A stretch of DNA of 64,000 bases from Aspidiotus rigidus (taxonomy: Eukaryota; Arthropoda; Insecta; Hemiptera; Diaspididae), in NCBI GenBank assembly GCA_035079385.1, contig JAVHKY010000028.1:7316001-7380000 (forward strand). Reading direction: 5' to 3'. Made by a program: the position numbers and the translations under genes. Below are positions 32,791-43,390 of the stretch, piece by piece; within the stretch, counting starts at the first letter, position 1, and each line of letters begins with the position of its first letter. The notes beneath the pieces were generated by a model, which was not told the origin of the DNA, did no database searches, and saw only the letters and a program-made list of their open reading frames with translations.

Positions 32791-34344
32791 GTGTAAAATT
32801 TGATAGGTAGTTTCAGAATCAGGGTTGAAAATGAATTCAACCCTGCACTGGGTAATAGATTGACATCGACGTGGCAGCGATTTGACCATTGTTGCACTGG
32901 TCGCGAGTAATTAGACAGTATTCTCAATGACCCGCTGTCTATAATTATGACTATACATATTCTGTCTGCGAGTAGTGAAGTCACCAAATAGACAGAATGT
33001 TACCAACAGGTGACTGTACATTGACGCCAGATGGACGTCCATTTTAGGTTGATTCAAAGTCATTCAGCATACATACATTCCTAGAAACTAAGAAGCGATT
33101 TCAAGTGGACAAAAAAAAAATGTCGAATTCGTGAAATAGAGTCATACTTTATCTTTTCCCATTCAATTTTCGTTTTTTATCGATAACAGCAGTTTCTTTC
33201 TCGGTTTTTTCTCTATTCAGCAAACACATTTACTACCCCATATTAAGGTGTGAAAGTCTTATGATATGAATAATGTTAGAGGAAATTTCACGCTCTTGTT
33301 GCTTACACACAGGTGTCTATAACCTAAGACTATTCTGAACGGTGGAGCACGTGTTCACGTTCAGGTTGAAGTGGTGGCCCAAACACCTCAATTTAAACTC
33401 CTTTTCAATATGTTTCTACTTCTTCTTCACGAGTGGTGGCTATCGGTACAACTGCAATGTAAAAAAAAAGTAAAAATCACTAAGAAAAATAAGGAAATTA
33501 TGAACCAGCTATGAAGACCGTGGAAATGATTTTTGGGCTGAGTAGAAGAGAATAACGATAGAAGTCGTAATGATTTGTATGATTCAAGATCGATTGAGAA
33601 TTGCTAAGCTTCTCTTGTTTCACTGTATAAATGAAATGGAAAAGAGAGAGAATAAATTTTATAGGCACGTAATATGCAGAAAAGTTTATTTTAAATATGA
33701 TTGGTTTCGAATGAGCTGGTCGTTCATCATCGGGTGAGTAACTGTGGGCCAGTTTTACGAAACACAAGTTAACTGCTAACCTCGGTTTAACGTACCTCTA
33801 ACCAGCCGAAATCGGGCGGTCAGTGTTAGAAGAGGTTCAGTTTAACAAAATTAGCAGAATTTCTTTTAGACGTACGTACAGAAATAACAAAGGGAAAAGA
33901 GACAGGCAGAGGCAGGACTTCTCGATTTTGATTTAGAATTAATTAAAGGAGATGATAATTATGACCACACTTGATTTTATTGGATGATAAAAAAATTTGG
34001 AAGCGCCGTTGGAACTTTCTTCTTCGGTTCCCTCTGAGCATTTAAATCGATGATATTGAAAATGTTGATGGATTCAATATTGAATCTTGCACAATGTCTT
34101 TATGATCTTCAAGATATAAGGTTCTGCGAATTAGTCGTCGATTAATCACTTGATTCGCATGTGCAGCCGCTATGGATTAATTTTGTTTCCTCCAACGTTT
34201 GTATCGACCTTCTTGGGTACGACTTCAGTGCTGGAAGAATCTCTTTGGCGAAACCCTAAGCTGTAGTGCCTTAAGGCATGCAAACTTTAGCGCACCCACC
34301 AGATACAAATTGGAACTAAACCGCTGTCGGAGTCTCTCTTCTTC
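32791..34344. other. Non-coding, nothing recognised
   Basis: AT-rich. A short stretch at 33766-33850 has repeated GTTAAC/GGTTTAAC words suggestive of a small DNA element, but ends could not be defined. Confidence 0.35.
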
Positions 34345-34614
34345 CTATGCTTCCTCTTCTTCCTGCAGAGTGTCGTCTGTGTAGGATGGTACACAGGCGC
34401 TGATAAGTAGGCCATAGCGTGGGTCTACTTTTGCCTGTTTTATTCCATGTCCATCCTCTTCTTCATAACTGTGGTTGCAAATGCAGACACCTGGTTCCAT
34501 GCTTCTTTGGAACCTAGTAGCATGGTGGCTACCAGGCAGTTGTCGATCAATAGAAACAGGTATACCCCCGAGTGTATTCCTTTTCTGTCTCTGCACCCTT
34601 GAAGAGAGTATCAC
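34345..34614 (-). CDS. Unidentified ORF, possible terminal exon
   Basis: An 89-codon minus-strand frame with mixed, protein-like composition: GGIPVSIDRQLPGSHHATRF, MEPGVCICNHSYEEEDG, DPRYGLLISACVPSY and an acidic end QEEEEA before the stop. The composition continues beyond the stop on the same strand (about 34190-34340), so it may be part of a longer decayed ORF. An AG acceptor-like site (GGGTGCAG) lies near 34592. I do not recognise the family and no neighbour helps. Confidence 0.2.
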   Translation of the reverse strand: MILSSRVQRQKRNTLGGIPVSIDRQLPGSHHATRFQRSMEPGVCICNHSYEEEDGHGIKQAKVDPRYGLLISACVPSYTDDTLQEEEEA

Positions 34615-34687
34615 AAACGATTTGTAAGTTTTTTGAATAATCGAGATTTCTTGTTCAAATTATTCCAAGAAATAAGAATTTAATGGT

Positions 34688-34715
34688 TAGAAAATATATA
34701 TATATATATATATAT
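34688..34715. repeat. (TA)n microsatellite
   Basis: Thirteen or so consecutive TA dinucleotides. Confidence 0.95.
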
Positions 34716-37632
34716 GCCAATCCACAAAATTTGAAATCCAATATTTTAATAAATCCTCAGTTGCATACAAATCTTCAATGCTAAAATGGAGAAAAAAATT
34801 CCGGAAATTGTATTTCTGTCATCTAAACTCGAAGCTTATTAATATCAAGTTAAATGGTTACATTGTAAGAAATTTATCGCAGCGAGGTAGACTGCCTGCC
34901 AGAAATGAAAAATTTCCAGTCCAAACTATAGTATGAATAATGGGTCGTTCAAAAGAAGATAAAAATTGTAAAAATATACATTTTTTTTTTTGCCAACCCT
35001 CGTTTGAAAAATTGATGATATCGTGTAAGAATTTATCGATATCAACCTGTAGCATTGAACTATCAAATTACATTCCTACAAAAATGACACGCTCCATCAG
35101 TTTCTTTTTCTAAATAAAATGCCAACCCGATCCTCGAGACTCATTTAAATTGTACATAATAACGCGTAAATCATTTTTCTTGTAAATCTATAATACGATA
35201 AAGAGTAAATGCTCGCCAGTCAGAAAAGTGCAGTATTTATCGAAAGTGTACATAGAGATGCACAATATAACGCACACATTTATAAAATCGAATATTTAAT
35301 TTTGAACGGTAATAAATATATATTAATACTGAAAAAAAAGAGGAGAGAGAAAAAAAAACCGAGGAAGAACAATTAATTTAATCGAACTAGGAGGTTCACG
35401 TCGAGAGAGGAGCTACCTGATAACTTTTGGTTCGCAAACCCCCCAGATAGGCCATGTATCAGTTCTGTGACACGTTCTCCCAGTAGGTTCCATAAAGTTA
35501 GGTTCGATAGGTTTAGTGGTACGTATAACTTATATATTTTTTTATTATTATTCCTAAACGGTATTACAGCATAGGTTATACATTCTCTCTCACTTTTTTT
35601 CGAACACCAGAGAAGCAATAATATTTTTATTTATGGCGTTTATTTAATCCGTTCGACGTTCGGTATTTTATGATAGACTCGGTTGTTAAAAATCGTCGTA
35701 CGGTTCGAGAAGGAAGACGTAGAAGAAGAAGAGGAAAAAAAAATCACGAACTCATTTTTCGGGTCAATCTATTTTAATTTTCGTCCATAGATAGTTTGTG
35801 TGGGACTCGAAAATGATTGGTATAAAAATTTAATTACCTACATTATTCTCGGTGTGCAGCCTTTCATTTTCGACAAGCTATACAGAGAAGATATAGAATT
35901 TGTAGCGTATACATAATAAACAGTATCGTACGGAGAAAATTTTCAGACATAATGAGGCGCTTCGTCGTCGAGCCGCGATCGTTCGGACGATTTACGAGAG
36001 ATATAATTCAAAAACTATTCAGCAGACTCGTGAAAAAGCTATCCGCGTGACGAGCATTTATGTTCTATTTGAATTGCCCCTTATCGATATGATGAATGCC
36101 TTAGCTTTATTAGGACGCTCTCGGTAGTATCCCGGTAGTTAATATTTGAATATCAATAAAACATCGAAGGCGAAATTGACTACAATGCGAGTATTATGAA
36201 TGAATGGGGGAAAAAAAACAAAGCGTATAGAAAACCGGATAAAGGTGGACGGAGTTCACAAGGCGGATGCTGAGAGAATCTTGGGCGATTTTTTTGTCAA
36301 CCTCTGCCTTAATGATCCGGAGAGTTTTTTCTTCTCACTCCTATTGGGTGCAATGCTGTCGCAAACACGAGCCGGAGACTGTGCCTGCATTGCGTGAGAA
36401 TGATACTAGCGTTGGATAAGAAACACATTAATTACAGAAAAATGAGGCAGTTAGGACCAGTTCTAGAAGTTTTTTGACACGAAGTTGGTCCCTCAATCTT
36501 TGATTTTAAGTCGCAAGTTCGCTGATGATCGGAGTTGTCGTCATTTGTATGACGTAAGCTCAGGCTTTTTTTCTAGATCGTGATAAAACGATTGTGTTTT
36601 CAAGAAAATTTATGGTAGAACGCTGGTTGAAGATTTCCTCTCTAAGGCCGGCAATAGTTTCTTAGAGCGAACGCAACATTGCCTCAAAGTAACCCCTCTC
36701 AGCTATAATTTTTTTCATATCTTCATCGGACTATGGGCCGAGTGGAGCTACCGCGGGTGAGCTTGTGGACGAGGAAGAAAGAGCTACGGTCACCAGAGGA
36801 GTCCATTCGTCTTTTTTTGCTCTGTGATTCGAGAATACCAGCTTAATGGAGGTTATGATTCGGCAATGAATGACGCATCATATTCGCATCATGTTCAGAG
36901 TCTATTGAGTTATTGTCATCAATTAGGGAATGTTGTGGCAATATTATGTAGCTGGTTGGCTGCAAGAGTAGATGAATTATGCGCAGCTCGTGCGGTAGAG
37001 TACTGGGTAGCTGCGTGTTGGGTGGGTTGAGGGGATTTCAGTAATGGAGAAAGTTCAATTGACAATTAACTTCAGGGCCAACTTGATTTTTATTCTTATT
37101 CTGAAGCTTATCAGGAGGTGAGCGCATTACACTCGTTACTGCCTATCACCAAGAAGTCGTGAACATTCCGGGTAGTAATAGAACTTCATTAACGGCATCA
37201 GCCTATGAGTTGACATCACGAGGGACGCAAGATGGCGTCTAAATATGATTTATCGGGTTGACAATAGCCGTTAGGCTGCAAGGCTGCAGTATCTTATCGG
37301 GTGGTATCTTATCAAATCTGATGAAATGGCGCCAAAACTTAGACTCTTATATTAGGTATAGAGAAGAAGCAGATGCAAAATTTTGCAGAACAGGTGGAAC
37401 CAATGCGGGGGTGTCATCGCAGACAAAAATGGAAACGTCTAATGAAAATAAAAATAATGAAACTAAACTCGGTAAAAACAGTCAGAAGTCGAAAATATAC
37501 TAAAAATTAATAAAAACCGTTCCATGTCGAAAAAATAAAAAAATTAAGAATAAAATGTCGAAAATTTTTCAAAACCAAACCAAATAAAAACCGAAAAAGG
37601 ATGGAATTCATTGAATACCGAAAATTCCGTTC
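34716..37632. other. Non-coding, nothing recognised
   Basis: Open frames 35373-35618 (-), 36200-36397 (+), 36824-37030 (+) and 37258-37503 (+) show no domain or splice context that I can support. Confidence 0.4.
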
Positions 37633-37633
37633 T

Positions 37634-39031
37634 CCCAGGAAAGGAATTCTAATCCACCTCTTTCTACTGTCTAGGTGGTCCCTAGGGAGGGAGGTTGTGG
37701 AATCGAGGCATTTTCTAGTGAGCTTCCTCCGGACCATTAGGTCAACATCCACTCTAACTTGATTAACCCTGGCCAGGTGCCTAATAGTCACAAGTTCCTT
37801 TTGAAAAGCCGCCTGAGTCGATGAATTAGGTTGCAATCTTATGGGCAGTAGGACAAAAGGACGAACCGTGGATAACGATATCGGTCGACGTTTGCTTTCT
37901 ATAAATACCAAACTCATGGATGCCATCATTAATAGAGATGGACAAATCCAAAAAGTTTATTGATAAGCCACCGACTTCCAATGTGAATTTTATGGAAGGG
38001 TATTGGCTATTTAAATAATTGAGGAACTCACTCAGGAGTTTCACACGACCGGTCCACACACATAATACGTCGTCCACGTACCTATGCCAGTAGTGGACGT
38101 GACTCAAGAACACCTGGCCAGAGGAAAATAAATCATTTTCGAATTTCGACATAAATACCTCCGAAATGAGCGAACCCAAGGGGGAGCCAATGGGAATCCC
38201 CACTTCTTCGGGGAACTCAAAAAATTTTCCATCAAACTTACAAAAATTAGGGGACCAGCAGATATTTAGAAGGCCAAAGAATTCCGCAAATTCTTCGTGA
38301 GGAACGTTAGCTTGAACTAGTAACTCGCCCATGTGTTGCATGGCTACGGCCTTTGGAATCTGAGGAAATAAACCTACAACATCAAAAGAACATAAAGTCG
38401 TTCCAGGAGGAAGACTGAGGTCCTTCAACTTATCTGCAAGGAAACCGGAGTTCTTTACTGAGTATGTAGAGTTTACCTCAACTCGAACGATCGATGTACT
38501 TAGCTAAGGTATAAGTAGGTGACGAAACGAATGATACAACTGGCCGCATTGGGATATCTTTTTTGTGAACTTTCGGCAACCCATAAAAGGAACCGGATTG
38601 GGTTCCAAGATGGCCTTTTTAGTCAAGGAGCTTTTGATAATAAATTGAGTACTATTCACGGGATTCCTCACTTCTTTGATAAAATTTGGAAAATTGAAAA
38701 ATGCATTTTCTTGGGCACCACACTGCCTGAGCACGTCATAAACTCCAGATACGTAGGAGGACTTATTCATAATTACGACGGCATTACTTTTATCTGCCTT
38801 CGTAAGGATTAACCCCTCCTCCCTGACCTTCCTCTTTAGGCCTAGAATCAAGTCATGGCAAGCATTACTCATGAGAGGGAGGGGGGTACTGCGGATCAAT
38901 TCGGCACACTTCTTCTCGATATTTACCCCAGGTCCGATTTTCACTGTGAGATCCGCCACGACGTCCGCGAGTCTCTTGTTTTCGAGGGGAGGTAGCCCAA
39001 ACTTTAGTCCCATCTCTATTAATGCTGGCAT
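37634..39031 (-). pseudogene. Penelope-like reverse transcriptase, inverted half
   Basis: Minus strand from 39031: MPALIEMGLKFGLPPLENKR, the CAELIRSTPLP segment, LILTKADKSNAVVIMNKSSY, RKFTKK (family LPKVHK, frame-shifted nearby), a shift near 38500 with a PTYTLAKYIDRSF segment, then motif A TLCSFDVVGLFPQIPK, motif B GIPIGSPLGSLISEVFMSKF, and HYWHRYVDDVLCVWTG with YVDD at 38069-38080. INFLDLSISINDGIHEFGIY and VIHGSSFCPTAHKIAT follow. The linker HLARVNQVRVDVDLMVRRKL continues to RWIRIPFLG, where the copy ends at about 37636. Motifs A to C are intact in one frame of 200 codons (38428-37826), so this is a fairly young copy with a few breaks. Confidence 0.9.
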
Positions 39032-39811
39032 CCATGAGTTTGGTATTTATAGAAAGCAAACGTCGACCGATATCGTTATCCACGGTTCGTCCTTTTGTCC
39101 TACTGCCCATAAGATTGCAGCTTTCAATAGCCTAATTCATCGACTCAGGCGGCTTTTCAAAAGGAACTTGTGACTATTAAGCACCTGGCCAGGGTTAATC
39201 AAGTTAGAGTGGATGTTGGCCTAATGGTCCGAAGGAAGCTCACTAGTAAATGCCTCGATTCCACAACCTCCCTCCCTAGGGACCACCTAGAAAGGAAAAA
39301 GAGGTGGATTAGAATTCCTTTCCTGGGCAAGTTCTCTTTGAAATTGGGACGAGTCCTCCGCCCCTTTGGATTCCGGCCAGCATTTTATAATCCTAACACG
39401 GTTACAAATTTACTTGTAAGATTAAAAGACCCCGTTCCTGTGGCCGAGAGGAGTGGAGTTTATAGTGTAGCGTGCAACGATTTCTCGGGTATCTATGTAG
39501 GCATGACAGGCCGCCAGCTCCAGATTCGGGTACCTGAGCATAAAAAGGCTTGGGAGAAGGGTAAATTGGGTAAATCGGCATTCTCCGATCATTTAATTGA
39601 GAGTGGCCATAAGTTTAAGGAAGGTTCTGAGGCCCTCCTCCATAGGGAGAATTCGTACTTCAAGCGGTTGGCTTTGGAAAATATAGAAATTATTAGACAC
39701 CGGAATAATGAAGACATCACTGTTCTAAACAGGTACATTCCTGATAAGGGATTGATTGAATTAGTGTATGAGAATGATTCACAATTTGATGACTCGCTAG
39801 TTCAATCATGA
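39009..39811 (+). pseudogene. Penelope-like linker and intact GIY-YIG endonuclease half
   Basis: Plus strand: SISINAGIHEFGIYRKQTST and SSFCPTAHKIAAFNSLIHRL (39010-39172), then a one-frame change at about 39170 into a 213-codon frame. This holds IKHLARVNQVRVDVGLMVRR, LGRVLRPFGFRPAFYNPNTV, SGVYSVACNDFSGIYVGMTG (GIY-YIG core: GVY...IYVG), RQLQIRVPEHKKAWEKGKLG, SAFSDHLIESGHKFKEGSEA, ENSYFKRLALENIEIIRH and DITVLNRYIPDKGLIELVYE, ending at the stop 39809-39811. The endonuclease domain is complete and uninterrupted, the only such copy in the window. No start codon or own promoter is evident. Confidence 0.9.
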
Positions 39812-39869
39812 ATTTCATCTCGTGTTCCTCTCTCTTCGTTGATATTGGGTTCAGTCGCTTCCGTTCACT

Positions 39870-39960
39870 TACGCTTAGAAGATGGTTAATTAACCGAAAG
39901 CGCTCGCGGCTGCTTGTTTTGTGTGGTATCTTTTGTAAAACGCTACTCTCTTGAGTACAA
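39870..39960 (+). ncRNA. Penelope 3' UTR conserved block and terminal hairpin
   Basis: The block GATGGTTAATTAACCGAAAG (39881-39900) followed by CGCTCGCGGC corresponds to the hammerhead-like core of the 21.1-kb copy: GGTT/AACC stem II, then GAAA. The CUGAUGA side is degenerate (TAGAAGA). TACTC (39944-39948) pairs with GAGTA (39953-39957) around TCTT, the counterpart of the TACTCC/GGAGTA hairpin at 21195-21211. Confidence 0.4.
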
Positions 39961-40104
39961 CCCTTTTTAATAATATGTTTAACCATAAAATTGAGGAACG
40001 AGTTAACTCGAGCAATATTTTAGTTTTGCTAATTCTTCGCCTCTCCAAATGGTTCTGATGGCGAAGAAAGTTGATCAACCTACTAATAAGACCTCTCATA
40101 GCAG

Positions 40105-40458
40105 CCATCTCGCTTTCAAATGTCACTGAATTTGGTTCCGAGTAGTCGTGGAGACAAAATGCTGCTTGTGGTCAGTAATCATACTTACTACAAGTTTCGC
40201 CCATCGGTACATTTCGTTACTTGGCTGTGCACGGTCAATGGGTGCACAGCGACCGTCCTCATTGCTTCTGGCGAGCTACCTAAAAAACTGAGTGTTTACA
40301 AACATAATATCTACCAATACGGAGAAATTGGATCGCAAAAAAAAGACGAAGCTTGCAAGAGAAAAGCTAGAGATTATCTCTGGGGTCTTCACATGCGCAT
40401 TCATGCAGTAGGCACACAAAAGTTGCACTCAATCTTGGGCGGTTGCTCCGCGTTCTGA
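40105..40458 (+). CDS. FLYWCH zinc-finger exon (3'-terminal)
   Basis: The frame holds a FLYWCH-type finger: LVPSSRGDKMLLVVSNHTYY (family FxxSxxGxxxLLxxxGYxY), then TWLCTVNGCTATVLIASGE (family YWRCxxxxxxCxAxxxT) and SVYKHN. Both cysteines and the first histidine of the Cys2His2 set are present; the second His of the usual HNH is replaced (HNIYQ). A basic tail (KKDEACKRKARDYLWGLHMR) leads to the stop at 40456-40458. A possible acceptor, CATAGCAG at 40097-40104, opens the frame 15 bases before the ATG at 40120. FLYWCH fingers are found in insect chromatin proteins such as Mod(mdg4) isoform ends and in some transposase-derived proteins. Whether this is a host exon or a transposon piece cannot be told here. 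Confidence 0.55.
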   Translation, partial: PSRFQMSLNLVPSSRGDKMLLVVSNHTYYKFRPSVHFVTWLCTVNGCTATVLIASGELPKKLSVYKHNIYQYGEIGSQKKDEACKRKARDYLWGLHMRIHAVGTQKLHSILGGCSAF

Positions 40459-40633
40459 ATTGATTGCCTACAAACCTAGTATATGTCAGAAGGCGAAAGC
40501 ATCCAATAGGTCACTGTCAAGTTTGTATCTTTTGCCTGTGGATATTGGCTCTGATGTGGCTGCCTGTACAGGTAATGTGAGCGTAATCTGAGGAAATATT
40601 TTCAAGTTTTCTTCCTTTGACGTCAACAGATGG

Positions 40634-40975
40634 TTACTCGAAAATAGCCGGTGCACTTTCCCACGTACAAAAATCCAAACCCCGCAAACCCTGCCAGGAA
40701 ATTATTTGTATAACACAGTAGTAGGCGAGAATATTGATTAGTTGATCGGTGAATCGATAAGTGAGAGCAATTTCATCACGAAATGATGACAATACGTTTG
40801 AAAATCGACGACCAATTGTCCATCTCTGCGCAACGATCAAAAGTCGTAAAGTGTCATTGTGTACGTCACAATCGGGTACTCGTAGCTGTTGAAAGTAATC
40901 ATCTTGAATCCGTCGAACACGTATAGTCCGTGGTAAACGATTTAATCTATAACGCTTATCCGTATCTCTGGTCAT
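40634..40975 (-). CDS. Unidentified 113-codon ORF
   Basis: Runs MTRDTDKRYRLNRLPRTIRV...RRIQDDYFQQLRVPDCDVHN...RWTIGRRFSNVLSSFRDEIA and ends APAIFE. The composition is balanced and Arg-rich in the first third, unlike the Phe/Lys/Ile frames that arise by chance nearby. I see no signal peptide, membrane segment or known motif. It converges on the FLYWCH exon with about 175 bp between the stops. It could be an exon, a small gene or chance; function unknown. Confidence 0.25.
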   Translation of the reverse strand: MTRDTDKRYRLNRLPRTIRVRRIQDDYFQQLRVPDCDVHNDTLRLLIVAQRWTIGRRFSNVLSSFRDEIALTYRFTDQLINILAYYCVIQIISWQGLRGLDFCTWESAPAIFE

Positions 40976-42104
40976 ATGCTAACCAGAGCTACAAAATAAT
41001 TACGCATCATTCTGTATCTCCATCACAAACTCTACAGACCATTCGTTAGCATAAAAATCGTAATTCAATTTTCGTTTTTCAATCACTACTCTTTACTTCG
41101 GGGCCGTACGCGTTTTCTTTCTTCATTTCTTTTCACATCCGCATCGTTCGAAACAAAAAAAAAAAAAAAAAAGAATCGTTTTATTAACAGCGACACCAAA
41201 CAAAATGATTGATAGTCCGTGGAAAGCGCATATATCCCAGATTAACAAATCTTAGATACAGGTATATATCGTATATATACCTTTATAATACACGAAGAAT
41301 AGAATGTAGGAGGTGTAAAAATACACATCTATGCACGCGTACTTTATACAGAGTGAACACAATATTCAGCCGATATTATTAAAGACAAAGCGATGAATGA
41401 GAGAAAAAGAAAGATGAGAAATAGAAAAGATTGAGTGGAGAACTTGAGTGAGAGAGCAGAGCGAGAGAGCATTGATCTTCAAACGATCGTACACAATGCT
41501 CCATGAATAATGTAAACATTATTGTATCCATTATCGTCATCATTGTCATTGAGTGGCTAAACCACACAGGTGCGGTGTGTGAAGTTGATCATTGCGATGA
41601 TTCATCAGAGTTGTAAAACGTAGACAATACTTACCGTACTCACAGCCTCCGACACCCACTTCATATTTTTCTTTCGACAAAACATCAATTCTTCCTATTC
41701 TCGTACACGTTCATTGACTATACGGTGTACGTGCGTTTTTTCTTCTCTCTTCCCATTTCGTGCGACTTGCGAGTGCGACCACCTCACACCCGAGAAACTA
41801 GGTAATATTCGATTTATCGGAAATCTTATCTCGCGACTTTCTTGTCGTTTCATTGATGAGAGGGAATCTAAAGCAGAGTGTTGACGCTATCATGTGAGAC
41901 TGACTTTTCTGATTGAGCGGATTTGTGGATGAAATTTCCTATCAGTACTCCTTTGCATAAGCGAATTCAAAATTAGGTCATGAAATGATATTTGTTTGAT
42001 ACAGATTCTCTGGTAAAGACTCTTCATTCAGAAGGTCGAAAATCAATCGTTTCAATTTACGTCGCTGGATTTGTCTGTCAGTGAGAAAGTATCTTCAGAC
42101 TCAT
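40976..42104. other. Non-coding, nothing recognised
   Basis: AT-rich with an A-run at 41155-41171. The 62-codon frame 41379-41567 (-) lies in GA-rich simple sequence. Confidence 0.4.
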
Positions 42105-42535
42105 TTTTTAAATAGAGAACCTGTTTTAAGGGGGATACTCCGAAAAAAAAAATCCGCCATCCGCTGTCTCGTCGGCCGGCAAAAATCGCGGAAATTTTAC
42201 AAGTCCCCCTGCTATTATATAATATATAGCTCGAGAGTGAAAATTTTCTAAAGTCCCCCCCTCCTGTAATGTATAGCTTGACGGCCAGAGCCTGTGACAT
42301 CATAGGTCAGCTTTATGCCGTCACAATCTGATGAAGTCATAGATCGGTTCTTTTCCCTAGTCCCCTTCTATCATGTACAGCTTGGGGGGCGATGGCTGAG
42401 TCGTCAGAATTTGATGACGTGATAGGTTAGCCTTTCAACGTCACAATCTACATTTTTCGTATTCCACGTATCCTAGAATACAGGTTCCCTGCCACCCCTC
42501 GTTTAACTCCATTAAAGAACCCCTGAATTCTTAAT
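42105..42535. repeat. CTCGAG/TGACGTCA TIR family, copy
   Basis: Left end GAACCTGTTTTAAGGGGGAT (42117-42136) and right end ACAGGTTCCCTGCCACCCCT (42480-42499) are complementary, followed by CGTTTAACTCCATTAAAGAA. Inside are TCTCGTCGGCCGGCAAAAAT, CCTGCTATTATATAATATATAGCTCG-type inverted units, and several TGACRTCA/GTGACGTC words. It is in reverse orientation to the 31.5-kb copy. Confidence 0.75.
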
Positions 42536-42689
42536 CCTTTCAATCAAACCAATCAAGCTGAAGTCCTATGAAGAAATCTCTCTCTCCTTCTTTGTATATA
42601 TAAGGAAACCTGCCCAGAAAAAGGAGCACAAAAAGTCAAGGGAGAAAGAAAATGGCAAGTCACTGTTTGGTTAACACTGTAATGAAGAA

Positions 42690-43390
42690 CACCACAATGG
42701 AGAGGGAATATTTGAAATAAGCTCGGTGGTCGAAAATTTTTCTAGTCCTTCTCCCATCAGATACAGTTTCAAAGTTCAAGCCTGTGGTATCACAATTTGA
42801 TGACGTCATAGGTCAGGCTTGTGGCGTGACATTCTGAGATGACGTCTTACCTTTGTATGATTGTACGTTCCCCATAAAACAGGTTTTCTGCCACTCCTCG
42901 TTCAACTCCGTTGAAGAATCCATGAGTTTTTCAAGTCTCCCTCCTATTATATATAGCTCCAAAGTCCCAAGGCTGAGAACACTTCTTTCTTTTTTAACAG
43001 CTCCGGTTATAAAGGTTCTTGTATTGAATTGTGGGATCCGGTTCCTTTCGGTTCCGATTCTAGAACCCAATAGTGAGATCTGGTTCCTTTCGGTTCCGGT
43101 TTCAGAACAATAGTGAAAGACGGTTCCTTTCGGTTCCGGTTCCAAAACCCAAAAGTGAAATCCGGTCCCTTTTGGTTCCGCTTCCAGAATCCTAGAAATA
43201 CGGGAGGAGAACCGCTTCCTGCAGCGGTATTCGGTTCCGGTTCTCAGCCCCGGGCCTGTGACTTCACAATTTGATGACGTCATAAATCTGGTACGTCAAC
43301 ATTTTTCAGATCCCACGTCTTCCATAAAATAGGTTCCCTGCCACCGCTCGTTCAATTCCATTAAAGAACCCACGAGTTTTTTTCCTTTGG
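42690..43390. repeat. TIR-family pieces with an internal GGTTCCTTTCGGTTCC minisatellite
   Basis: 42730-42935 and 43255-43380 carry TIR-family segments (TGACGTCATAGGTCAGG; CATAAAACAGGTTTTCTGCC; CCATAAAATAGGTTCCCTGC). Between them, 43020-43180 is a degenerate minisatellite with GGTTCCTTTCGGTTCCGRTT at about 43041, 43083, 43122 and 43168 (period about 42 bp). A hairpin-rich block follows, ATACGGGAGGAGAACCGCTT...CCTGCAGCGGTATTCGGTTC (43197-43245), which recurs at 53354-53402. The 156-codon minus frame across it is a repeat by-product. Confidence 0.7.

Larger units (their letters stand above)
37633..39990. mobile_element. Penelope-like element, second locus, head-to-head halves
   Basis: Two divergent partial copies meet at 39009-39031. 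The minus-strand part (39031 to 37634) carries the N-terminal region, the full reverse transcriptase and the linker, and is cut off at the endonuclease start. The plus-strand part (39009 to about 39990) begins within the end of the reverse transcriptase and carries linker, complete endonuclease and 3' UTR. At the junction both copies share the word ATCTCTATTAATG, suggesting a template switch at microhomology. Together they make one complete complement of domains in inverted halves. Confidence 0.85.

Noticed and set aside
33760..33860. GTTAAC/GGTTTAAC words as possible ends of a DNA element
   Set aside because: No second end or target duplication could be found.
42813..43283. 156-codon minus ORF with repeated EPEPKGT-type peptides
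   Set aside because: It translates the GGTTCC minisatellite and TIR-family sequence.
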